A stretch of 24,071 bases of DNA, from contig DATKIB010000011.1 of NCBI GenBank assembly GCA_035509915.1, positions 1-24,071 of the forward strand. Direction: 5' to 3'. The notes below the pieces were generated by a model. It was not told the origin of the DNA. It made no database searches and worked only from the letters and a program-made list of their open reading frames with translations. The position numbers and the translations under genes were made by a program. Shown here piece by piece: positions 14,821 to 21,920 of the stretch. Source of the stretch: Bog-564 sp035509915. Its GTDB lineage: Bacteria; Actinomycetota; Acidimicrobiia; Acidimicrobiales; UBA8190. Within the stretch, counting starts at the first letter, position 1, and every line of letters begins with the position of its first letter.

Positions 14821-16034
14821 CTGACGACGACGGGCAGCCTCTCCCAGCCCCGCACGGTGGAGGTGGGAGAGAGACTTGCCTCGGACAGGTCGACGTCCCA
14901 CTCGGGAAAGCGACTCAGGAGCTCGTCGAGCACGATGCGCCCCTCGAGCCTGGCGAGTGCCGCCCCGAGACACAAGTGGATCCCCTGGCCGAAGGTGAGG
15001 ATCTGCCCGATGTCGCGGTGGATGTCGAACAGATCTCCGTCAGGGTGGCGCCGGTCGTCGCGGTTCGCCGACCCGAGCAGGAAGATCATGACGCTGCCCT
15101 CTCGGAGCTCGTGGCCCAGCACCTCGACGTCGCGCGCCACGTAGCGCGCGGTGTGGTGAGCGGGGGGCTCGTAACGCAGGATCTCCTCGATGGTGTTGGG
15201 GATCAGGGACCGGTCCTCTGTCACCTGGCGCCTCTGGTCCGGGTGCTCGGCCAGAACCTTGGCCGTCCACCCGACGAGGCGGTTGGTGGTCTCGTTCCCG
15301 GCGCCCGAGATGACCTCGAGGTAGGTGAGGAGCTCCTGGCGCTCGAGTCGGCGCGTCCTACCCGTCTCGTCGACGAATTCGGCTTGGACGAGATCGGTCA
15401 TCAGGTCATCCGAAGGGTGCTCTGTGCGCCAGTCGACGAAGTCGGCGAACACCTCTCCGCTGATGAGGCGCTCCGATGAGACCTTCATCGGCTTACCTGC
15501 CTCTGTACGGAGATTGGCGTCGGCATGGTCACGGAACGCTTCCTGGTCGGTCTCGGGGATCCCGAGGAGCATGCTGATCGTCTTCATCGGGACCTGTGCA
15601 CCGAGGTTGGCGATGATGTCGAAACGGTCTGTGCCCACGAGAGGATCGAGGCACTGCACGCAGAACTCCCGCACCTTGCCCTCCAGCTCGGCAACGCGCC
15701 GGGGGGAGAACACACGGGACACGAGCCGGCGGTGGATGGTGTGGGCGGGCGGGTCCTCGAAGATGAACACACCGGGTGGCAGCTCCACGTTCGCCCGGAT
15801 GAGCTCGAGGATCGCGCTGCGTCCGGAAATGAAGGTGGAGGCGTCGCGGAGCCCGCTTTCGACATCCTCCCAGCGGCTCACCGCGTAGAAATCGAGCGGT
15901 TCGTTGTAGTAGAGGGGAGCCTCCTCCCGCATCCGTCGGTAGACGGGGTAAGGGTCGGCGACGATGGCCACGTCGTAAGGGTCGTAATAGACGTCGCTCC
16001 TGCCGGTGCTCGTGCTCAGGCCCGTGCTCTCCAC
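14817..16034 (-). CDS. Cytochrome P450
   Basis: A 405-aa soluble bacterial P450, which would use electrons from a ferredoxin and reductase to insert oxygen into a C-H bond. It has the I-helix oxygen-activation motif AGNETT (near 244), the K-helix EEILRYEPP with its ExxR, and the heme loop FGQGIHLCLG with Cys near 355 as thiolate ligand. The GTG at 16034 is favoured because GGGGAGG lies 8 nt upstream; an in-frame GTG at 16043 overlaps that ribosome binding site. The stop overlaps the TetR start. No dedicated ferredoxin gene is adjacent. Its family number cannot be told from motifs alone, and the substrate is unknown, but a sterol/terpene-like compound would fit the setting. Confidence 0.93.
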   Translation of the reverse strand: MESTGLSTSTGRSDVYYDPYDVAIVADPYPVYRRMREEAPLYYNEPLDFYAVSRWEDVESGLRDASTFISGRSAILELIRANVELPPGVFIFEDPPAHTIHRRLVSRVFSPRRVAELEGKVREFCVQCLDPLVGTDRFDIIANLGAQVPMKTISMLLGIPETDQEAFRDHADANLRTEAGKPMKVSSERLISGEVFADFVDWRTEHPSDDLMTDLVQAEFVDETGRTRRLERQELLTYLEVISGAGNETTNRLVGWTAKVLAEHPDQRRQVTEDRSLIPNTIEEILRYEPPAHHTARYVARDVEVLGHELREGSVMIFLLGSANRDDRRHPDGDLFDIHRDIGQILTFGQGIHLCLGAALARLEGRIVLDELLSRFPEWDVDLSEASLSPTSTVRGWERLPVVVR

Positions 16035-16073
16035 CCCGGCCACCTCCCCGAAAATCGTGCCAGGAGCATGACG

Positions 16074-16093
16074 CCAAAGTTTGGGCCGGTCAA
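16074..16093 (-). promoter_or_regulatory. Palindrome in the spacer of a promoter candidate for the P450
   Basis: CCAAACTTTGG is a perfect 11-nt palindrome (16074-16084) in the 76-bp gap between SDR and P450. On the minus strand TTGACC (16093-16088) is a -35-like element. Seventeen bases later comes CATGCT, a weak -10. The palindrome sits within that 17-bp spacer, a usual repressor position. The P450-TetR pair may therefore have its own internal promoter. The -10 is poor, so this is tentative. Confidence 0.4.
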
Positions 16094-16110
16094 GGCAATG
16101 GCGCCCGCTA

Positions 16111-17034
16111 TCAGCTGCCGGGGCGCAGGTGCTCCATGAACGCCCGTGACCAGGCGAGCAGGTCGGGGGGCAGGTAGTAGCCGGTCTCGTCGTTGATGGT
16201 GGACCAGTGAGAGGCCACGTCCTCGATGGTGGGTGCCGCCCCGGGGTGGACGTATCCCTCAGTCGAGGCGATGAAGATGCGGGCGAAGCGCCCGGCGCCG
16301 GCCGCGTAGATCTCGCCGCTCACGGGGCAGTCCTCGTGCGCCAGGAACGCGGCCATCGGGGCCACGAGCTCCGGCGCCATCTGGGTGGCCAGTGTCGCGT
16401 GGGTGTCCGACTCGTCGTTTCGGTGGCCGGCCATTCGGGTGAACGCTGCAGGCGCGATGCAGTTGGCCTTGATGCCGTGGTGAGCGCCTGCGATCGTGAG
16501 GCTGCGGGTGAGCCCGATGACGGCGGCCTTGGCGGTGGCGTACGAGGTGTTGTCCGGTAGTCCGAAGATGCCCGTGGAGGTCGTCATGACGATCCGGCCG
16601 TATGCCTGATCGACCATGTGCGGCCAGGCGGCTCGGGTCGTGTTGAACGAACCGAAGACGTGCACTGCGAGATGCCGCTCCAGATTGTCGGAGTCGAGCT
16701 CGGGGAAGCCTGCCCAGCGCATGATGCCGGCGTTGTTGATCAGGATGTCGATCCGTCCGAAGCTCTCGATCGCGGCCTCGACGAGAGCCTTCGCTCCGTC
16801 GACCTTTGCCACGTCGCTGCCGTCGGAGACGGCCTTCCCGCCGCAGGCGGCGATCTCGTCCGCGACCGTCGAGGCCGGGAGATCGTCCGTCCCGTCCCCT
16901 TCCATGGAACCACCCAGGTCGTTTACGACGACGCTGGCCCCGCGCTCGGCAAGGAGCATCGCATAGGCCCGGCCGATACCGCGCCCGGCCCCGGTCACTA
17001 CGGCGACGCGCCCGTCGAACGAGAGCAGCTTCAC
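16111..17034 (-). CDS. SDR of the multifunctional-enzyme-2 / ChsB1 type
   Basis: A 307-aa SDR resembling the (3R)-hydroxyacyl-CoA dehydrogenase domain of peroxisomal multifunctional enzyme 2 and the mycobacterial steroid side-chain enzyme ChsB1 (Rv3502c). It has TGAGRGIG (14-21), VVVNDLGGSMEGDG (36-49), NNAG (100-103), Ser153, Tyr165 and Lys169. The long C-terminal tail beyond the SDR core (ASTEGYVHPGAAPTIEDVASHW) is a feature of this subgroup. It would oxidise a beta-hydroxyacyl-CoA to the ketoacyl-CoA. The start is GTG at 17034, with only a weak AAGG upstream. It follows the amidohydrolase by 29 nt. The substrate assignment is by similarity of motif pattern and is not certain. Confidence 0.88.
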   Translation of the reverse strand: MKLLSFDGRVAVVTGAGRGIGRAYAMLLAERGASVVVNDLGGSMEGDGTDDLPASTVADEIAACGGKAVSDGSDVAKVDGAKALVEAAIESFGRIDILINNAGIMRWAGFPELDSDNLERHLAVHVFGSFNTTRAAWPHMVDQAYGRIVMTTSTGIFGLPDNTSYATAKAAVIGLTRSLTIAGAHHGIKANCIAPAAFTRMAGHRNDESDTHATLATQMAPELVAPMAAFLAHEDCPVSGEIYAAGAGRFARIFIASTEGYVHPGAAPTIEDVASHWSTINDETGYYLPPDLLAWSRAFMEHLRPGS

Positions 17035-17063
17035 CTAGGTGGTGCCTTCGGGCGCTGGTGCTG

Positions 17064-18308
17064 TCAGGCAGCTACCGGGGCCTCGAAGCCCAGGAGCCCA
17101 CCCAATGTGCCGCCGAGTATGGCAGCCCGCTCCTTCGCCGGAACGTCGGCGAACTGTGTCGCGATGAGCTCCCGGCTGCCGCGGAACGTCCCTTCGGCGT
17201 GCGGATAGTCGTTGCCCCACACGATGGTCGACACCCCTGTGATGTGCCGGCAGGCGAGGGCCACCGGATCGTCCTGGAACTGGACGTGGAACTGCCGCTT
17301 CACGTACTCGCTCGGCATCAGCGGGTAGAGCCACTTCTCGTTCAGCCGGAACAGCTGAGCCATGTTGGGCTGGTCGTTGGGCGGGCGAGTCTCGTCCCAC
17401 GTCCCGATCCACCAGTCGGGATCCTGGCCGATGCCTGTGACCCAGCACTTGTCCATCCCGCCGACCAACGACGCCAGCCAGTGGGCGTTGAACTCGATCA
17501 ACGAGAAGTGGAGGTCGGGGTAGCGCTCGGCGACGCCGCCGCCGACCAACTCGCACATGAGCTTCCCAGGGACGAGCCCGGCGTACACGGACTGGATGAT
17601 CATGCGCTTCGACGCCGACGCCCCCGTCATCGGCTGGTTGACCTGCGCCGCCGACTCCATGACCACCTTGAGCGTGGAGGAGGCCGGGTCGTCGACCTTC
17701 ACGCCGCCGGTCTGCGTGTGGAAGAACGCCTGCAAACCGTTGCCCTGCAGCGCCGCCCACACCGGGTCGAAGTCTCGCAAGTAGTACGGCTTCGGCGGCG
17801 TCGCCGGCAGGAGAACGGCGCGAAAGCCAGCGGCGGCGACACGCTCGATCTCGGCGACGGCCTCCTCGATGTCGGTGATCGGAACGGGAGCGGTGGTCGC
17901 CAGACGCGAGAAGTACGGCGTGAACCGTTCGATGACATAGTCCGTGTAGACCCGAGCGTGGGCCATAGAGAGCTCGTGGTCGTCGGAGTAGAGCCCGAAC
18001 AGCGACAGGTTCGGGTGCAGCACCTGGGCGTCGACCCCGTCGAGGGCCATGTCCTCGAGGATCATCTCCGGGTCCCCTTCCGGCATCCGCCCACCGGTCT
18101 GGCGGTACCGAGAGATAGTCCAGCCCTCGAACCCGGGAGTGTGCAGTCGCCGGAAGACCCGGGCGCCTCCCTCGACGAGGGGCTCGATCTCGAAGTCCTC
18201 TTCCCACACGGCCCGCTCGCGCAGGTGCTTCGGGAGGCGGGTGCGGAAGAGGTCGGTGGGCTCGAGGAGGTGCCCGTCGCCCGAGACCACGAAGTCCTCT
18301 TTGATCAT
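17064..18308 (-). CDS. Amidohydrolase-2 family metal-dependent hydrolase/decarboxylase
   Basis: A 414-aa TIM-barrel protein of the amidohydrolase-2 (ACMSD-like) family, in which members decarboxylate or hydrolyse carboxylated rings with a divalent metal. Family landmarks: SGDGHLLEP with Asp11 and His13 in place of HxH, His197 in AFFHTQTG, Glu272 in SLIEFNAHW, and WGNDYPHAEG with Asp367. Such proteins are frequent beside actinobacterial catabolic genes. ACMSD-type decarboxylation is one possible job and C-C hydrolysis another; the substrate is not evident. The ATG at 18308 has GGAGG upstream. It starts the minus-strand unit running to 12925, and box C lies in its promoter, divergent from the Rieske oxygenase. 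Confidence 0.88.
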   Translation of the reverse strand: MIKEDFVVSGDGHLLEPTDLFRTRLPKHLRERAVWEEDFEIEPLVEGGARVFRRLHTPGFEGWTISRYRQTGGRMPEGDPEMILEDMALDGVDAQVLHPNLSLFGLYSDDHELSMAHARVYTDYVIERFTPYFSRLATTAPVPITDIEEAVAEIERVAAAGFRAVLLPATPPKPYYLRDFDPVWAALQGNGLQAFFHTQTGGVKVDDPASSTLKVVMESAAQVNQPMTGASASKRMIIQSVYAGLVPGKLMCELVGGGVAERYPDLHFSLIEFNAHWLASLVGGMDKCWVTGIGQDPDWWIGTWDETRPPNDQPNMAQLFRLNEKWLYPLMPSEYVKRQFHVQFQDDPVALACRHITGVSTIVWGNDYPHAEGTFRGSRELIATQFADVPAKERAAILGGTLGGLLGFEAPVAA

Positions 18309-18377
18309 GGTGCGCCCTCCCTCGGAGGCGGAAACGTGCTTCGCGATCTACGCGAACCCCTCTCTCAAGCCTAGGCC

Positions 18378-18391
18378 AACCGGTCGGTACA
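18378..18391 (-). promoter_or_regulatory. Box C: operator of the amidohydrolase promoter
   Basis: TGTACCGACCGGTT read on the minus strand, identical over all 14 positions to box B and inverted to it, with 18 nt between. TAGGCT just downstream on the minus strand is a possible -10 element. The box would then overlap the -35 region of the amidohydrolase promoter and repress it. Copies of this sequence in two other divergent regions support a regulatory role. Confidence 0.75.
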
Positions 18392-18409
18392 TGCAACGCC
18401 AAGCGCATT

Positions 18410-18423
18410 TGTACCGACCGGTT
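18410..18423 (+). promoter_or_regulatory. Box B: operator of the Rieske oxygenase promoter
   Basis: TGTACCGACCGGTT on the plus strand, the exact inverse of box C. Its last T begins TAGTGT (18423-18428), a TANNNT-type -10. Transcription would start near 18435, leaving a leader of roughly 65 nt before the ATG at 18502. The inner CCGACCGG is close to a palindrome, as TetR-family operators usually are. Confidence 0.75.
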
Positions 18424-18440
18424 AGTGTACTTTCCCGCCA

Positions 18441-18482
18441 AGAACGCACTCCGTGCGAAAAGCGAGGGCAGAACGCACTCCG
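18441..18482. repeat. Direct repeat in the Rieske mRNA leader
   Basis: AGAACGCACTCCG occurs at 18441-18453 and again at 18470-18482, exactly 29 bp apart, in the presumed 5' untranslated region. The same 13-mer appears once more at 22701-22713 inside the Baeyer-Villiger gene, which argues that part of the match may be chance. A regulatory role in the leader, or a small duplication, is possible. Confidence 0.4.
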
Positions 18483-18501
18483 GGAGGGAGGAAGTCGCGC
18501 C

Positions 18502-19875
18502 ATGGCGGTCGTGGACCGGAAGCGGTCGGCATTACCGGTGCCCTACGCGATGGACCCGGCCCTCCCGGACCGGGTTCCGAAGGAGCGCTACTTCGACCCC
18601 GACTTCTACCGACTGGAGGTCGAGCGGCTGTGGCCGCGGGTCTGGCAGATGGCGTGCAGGCTCGAGGAGATCCCGCGACCGCACGACTTCGTCGAGTACG
18701 AGTTCCTCGATCAGTCCGTCGTCGTGCTCCGAACCGACGACATGGGAGTGAGGGCGTTCGAAAACACGTGCCGCCATCGTGGCGTGCGATTCGTGAAGGG
18801 TAGAGGGACGTGCGAGAACGGGTTCACCTGCCCGTTCCACGGATGGTGCTACGGCCTCGACGGCACCAACGCCGGCATCCCGCGTCGCAAGTCCTTCGCC
18901 GCGCACAACGTCGAGGTGGGCGACGTCGACCTCGTGCCGGTGCGGTGCGAGGTGTGGGGTGGGTGCTCGTGGATCAACTTCGACGACGACGCGCCACCCG
19001 TGAGAGAGTGCATGGAGCCGGCCGCCACCATCCTCGACGCGTGGAAGGTGGAGTCGCTGCGCGCGGAGAAGTGGTACGCAGCCCGTCTCCCGGTGAACTG
19101 GAAGCTCGCGATCGAGGCATTCGTCGAGATGTACCACGTGGTGGTGACGCACCCTCAGCTCGACATCCCCGGCATGCGGTACTCACTGCCCCCCGGTGCG
19201 CCTTTCGACCCGCGTGCCTTCATTGATGCGGAGATCGAATACCTGCGAGCGATGAGCGATGGCATGGACGGAATGGTCCACTCGAACGATGTGCGCGTCG
19301 CGGAGGGTTTGCGCGATATGGAGCTGCCTGCCGAGCCGCAGCTCGCGATCTCGACGTGGAACCGCGCGCTCAACGACGCTGTAATGCGCTGGCACCGGGA
19401 ACGACGCGCTGACATTCCGGACATCAACGAGCTCGACGAGCATGGGTTCAACGAGACGTTCTATCAGTGCTTCCCGCACTACTTCGTGTTGCCGATGTAC
19501 AGCAGCGCCTCCTCTTACCGTTTTCGGCCGTTGGGACCGGAGGAGACCCTCATGGAGATCTGGTCGCTCGCTCGGTTCGGAGAGGGCGAGGAGCCGGTGA
19601 CACCTCCGCCGCCCGACGTGTGGGAGTGCGACGACCCACGATGGCCGCCGATCCCAGCGCAGGACTTCGCCAACCTCCCGAGGCAGCAGAAGGGCCTGCA
19701 CGCGAAGGGCTTCGAGTACATGCGCCTCAACGAGCGGCTCGAGGGCCACATCTCCAACCTCCAGCGGACGGTCGACGGCTACCTCGCCGGCCTTCCCTAC
19801 GAGCGTCTTCTCCCGGCTCTGCGGTCGGTCAACGTGGCGCCGTTCGACAAGTCGATCCTCGATCTGGGCTTCTGA
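18502..19875 (+). CDS. Rieske non-heme iron oxygenase, alpha subunit
   Basis: A 457-aa ring-hydroxylating oxygenase alpha subunit. The Rieske [2Fe-2S] ligands are Cys90 and His92, and Cys110 and His113 (CRH...CPFH). The mononuclear iron ligands include His212 and His217 in EMYHVVVTH. Glu209 stands where many dioxygenases have the bridging Asp, as in the choline/carnitine-type (CntA-like) enzymes; Glu205 is the conserved residue before it. The open frame extends to 18049, but it runs through the promoter; the ATG at 18502 has GGGAGGGAGG before it. No beta subunit is adjacent. Electrons would come from the reductase at 1395 or another. It heads the unit with an epimerase-like and a cyclase-family gene. 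Confidence 0.93.
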   Translation: MAVVDRKRSALPVPYAMDPALPDRVPKERYFDPDFYRLEVERLWPRVWQMACRLEEIPRPHDFVEYEFLDQSVVVLRTDDMGVRAFENTCRHRGVRFVKGRGTCENGFTCPFHGWCYGLDGTNAGIPRRKSFAAHNVEVGDVDLVPVRCEVWGGCSWINFDDDAPPVRECMEPAATILDAWKVESLRAEKWYAARLPVNWKLAIEAFVEMYHVVVTHPQLDIPGMRYSLPPGAPFDPRAFIDAEIEYLRAMSDGMDGMVHSNDVRVAEGLRDMELPAEPQLAISTWNRALNDAVMRWHRERRADIPDINELDEHGFNETFYQCFPHYFVLPMYSSASSYRFRPLGPEETLMEIWSLARFGEGEEPVTPPPPDVWECDDPRWPPIPAQDFANLPRQQKGLHAKGFEYMRLNERLEGHISNLQRTVDGYLAGLPYERLLPALRSVNVAPFDKSILDLGF

Positions 19876-19887
19876 GCGCGAGGAGCC

Positions 19888-20814
19888 GTGCAAGGCCAGA
19901 AGGTGCTGTTTGTCGGCGGGCAAGGGCCGGTGAGCGCTCCTGCCCTGCGGTTGCTCACTAGCGACAACGACGTGTCCGCCATGGCTCGATTCTCGAAGCC
20001 AGGGTCGAAGGAGAGGCTGGAGTCGAGCGGCGTCGCGTGCATCCGGCACGACCTGTTCGAACCGTTCGACGATCTCCCCGACGACTTCGACTACGTGTTC
20101 CACAGCGCGCTCCCGCTGACCAAGAACGCCACGGGCCGATCCGACGTTCCATCGAGAGATCGATGGCCGAGCTCGTTCGACGCTTACGCCGACGCAACCG
20201 GGCGGCTGATGGCGCACTGCCGATCAGCCAAAGGCTTCCTCTTCGCGTCCACCATCTCGGTGTACGACCCGCCTGGTGGCAAGATGCCGGTCACCGAGTC
20301 ACATTCGTTCGGCATTCACACTACGAGTGCGTACTCCTTCACCAAGGTCGCGAACGAGGCAGTCGTCAGCTACCTGTCGCGCAGCCTCGACATCCAGGCG
20401 ACCATCATCCGCGTAGGTAGCGCGTCGGGAGTGGACGGCGGTCCGGTGCGAGATCGTCTCGACCGAATCGTCCAGGGAAGGCCGATCCGGCTCCATCCCG
20501 ATGCTCCCACGTACACGCGGCCGATCTTCGAGCCGGATTGCGCCCGACTGGGCGTGGCCGCGCTGGAGGCCGGCCGGGTGCCTCCGTTGGCGGTGAATTG
20601 GTGCGGAGACGATGTCGTGACCGTCGAGGAGTACTGCATGTACATGGGGGAGCTGATCGGTAAGGAGCCGACCTTCGAGTACACCAACGCGGCATGGTGC
20701 TCACTGGTGGCCGACACCACCTTCATGCACGAGGTGCTCGGGCATTGCGAGGTCACCTGGCGCGAGGGCTGCCGGATGCTCGTCGCGCAGTGTTACCCGG
20801 AGCTCGTGGCGTAG
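19888..20814 (+). CDS. Extended SDR / NAD-dependent epimerase-like protein
   Basis: A 308-aa Rossmann-fold protein of the extended SDR (epimerase/dehydratase) superfamily. The N-terminal glycine motif is GGQGPVS (10-16), in which the third glycine is Ser16. Ser124, Tyr149 and Lys153 provide the catalytic S and Y-x3-K, with STISVYDP and SAYSFTKVANE as usual context. It starts with GTG at 19888, 12 nt after the oxygenase stop, and GAGGAG precedes it. The 48-nt gap to the cyclase and the shared strand make a three-gene operon. The altered cofactor motif suggests different NAD(P) handling, but the fold still looks intact. The reaction is unknown; oxidation of a dihydrodiol or hydroxy product of the oxygenase is conceivable. 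Confidence 0.82.
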   Translation: MQGQKVLFVGGQGPVSAPALRLLTSDNDVSAMARFSKPGSKERLESSGVACIRHDLFEPFDDLPDDFDYVFHSALPLTKNATGRSDVPSRDRWPSSFDAYADATGRLMAHCRSAKGFLFASTISVYDPPGGKMPVTESHSFGIHTTSAYSFTKVANEAVVSYLSRSLDIQATIIRVGSASGVDGGPVRDRLDRIVQGRPIRLHPDAPTYTRPIFEPDCARLGVAALEAGRVPPLAVNWCGDDVVTVEEYCMYMGELIGKEPTFEYTNAAWCSLVADTTFMHEVLGHCEVTWREGCRMLVAQCYPELVA

Positions 20815-20861
20815 GCGTCCATGCCTAAGCTGCATCGGCGCGACCGGAAGGAGCAGACGCG

Positions 20862-21920
20862 GTGACCAAGAGGTGGAAGCAACGCCCGGTGGGGTCGACT
20901 TGGGGCGATTGGGGTGAGGACGACGAGCTCGGCCGCATCAATCTGCTCACCCCCGAGAAGGTTCTCCAAGGGGTACGGGAGGTGGAGGCCGGCATCACGT
21001 TCTGTCTCAGCCTGCCGCTCGACTATCCGGGTGGCACGGCCCTGAACCAGCGTCGCTTTCCTCCGGTCCTCGCGCCGACCGAGGACATGGAAGGCAACCT
21101 GGACATCTTCTACAACGTCCATCAGAGCCAGATGGAGAAGTGGGGGCACCCCAAGTACATCGACGTCTGGAACGACGACAAGGTGACGCTCTTCCTCCAG
21201 TACTCGACGCAGTGGGACTCTTTCGCCCACGCCGGCGCCGAGTTCGACGCCGACGAAGACGGGATCGAGGAGGCCGTCTATTACAACGGGTACAGAGCGG
21301 GCGTCGACCTGGTGGGACCGAAGGAGGACGCAGCCGGCGACGGCAGCAAGCATCTCTGCTTCGCCCACCATCTCGGCCTGGAGCACATGGCCTTCCACGG
21401 TGTGCAGGGGCGAGGGGTCCTCATCGACCTGGCCCACCACCTGGGCCACGATTGGCGCGGCGTCGATCGCAAGACGCTCGAGGAGATCATGGCGGCCGAC
21501 GACGTCGTCATCGAGCCTGGCGACATGGTCCTGCTCCACACCGGCTTCGCCACCAAGATCCTCGAGTGGGACCACAACCCCGATCCCAAGCAGCTCTTCA
21601 CGACGTGCACGTACCTCGACGCTCGCGACGAGTCATTGCTGCAGTGGATCACCGAGTCGCAGATCGCCGCGCTGGTAGCGGACAACTACGCGGTCGAGGG
21701 ACTGGTTGGGAGGGACCGCGACGAGAGCCGGCATTCACTCCTCCCCATCCACCACCTCTGCCTCTTCAAGCTCGGCGTGCCGCTGGGAGAGCTGTGGTAC
21801 CTGCACGAGTTGGCAGCGTGGCTGCGCGAGCACGGGCGCAGCCGGTTTCTCCTTACCGCTCCCCCGCTGCGGCTGCCTGGCGTGGTGGGCTCACCGGCGA
21901 CGCCGATCGCGACAGTCTGA
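20862..21920 (+). CDS. Cyclase-family (kynurenine formamidase-like) hydrolase
   Basis: A 352-aa member of the large cyclase-family group related to KynB formamidase. The usual metal-binding motif HxGTHxDxPxH appears as QYSTQWDSFAH (113-123): Gln113 and Gln117 replace two His, while Asp119 and His123 are kept. STQWDS-type variants are typical of the larger, about 350-aa subfamily. The block HLGLEHMAFHGVQGRGVLIDLA follows. It may hydrolyse a cyclic ester or lactone, which would suit the neighbouring Baeyer-Villiger gene, or open a ring; this is inference. The GTG at 20862 has AAGGAG upstream. Its last 68 nt overlap the 3' end of the Baeyer-Villiger gene on the opposite strand. Confidence 0.85.
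   Translation: MTKRWKQRPVGSTWGDWGEDDELGRINLLTPEKVLQGVREVEAGITFCLSLPLDYPGGTALNQRRFPPVLAPTEDMEGNLDIFYNVHQSQMEKWGHPKYIDVWNDDKVTLFLQYSTQWDSFAHAGAEFDADEDGIEEAVYYNGYRAGVDLVGPKEDAAGDGSKHLCFAHHLGLEHMAFHGVQGRGVLIDLAHHLGHDWRGVDRKTLEEIMAADDVVIEPGDMVLLHTGFATKILEWDHNPDPKQLFTTCTYLDARDESLLQWITESQIAALVADNYAVEGLVGRDRDESRHSLLPIHHLCLFKLGVPLGELWYLHELAAWLREHGRSRFLLTAPPLRLPGVVGSPATPIATV

Noticed and set aside
16806..18374. 522-codon open frame on the plus strand
   Set aside because: It lies opposite the amidohydrolase and the SDR, is Arg-rich, and has no domain signature or sensible start.
17035..18441. 468-codon open frame on the minus strand, overlapping the amidohydrolase
   Set aside because: Its translation is Arg/Gly-rich without any family pattern and it shadows the amidohydrolase frame, which has clear motifs. 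High-GC DNA gives many such long open frames.
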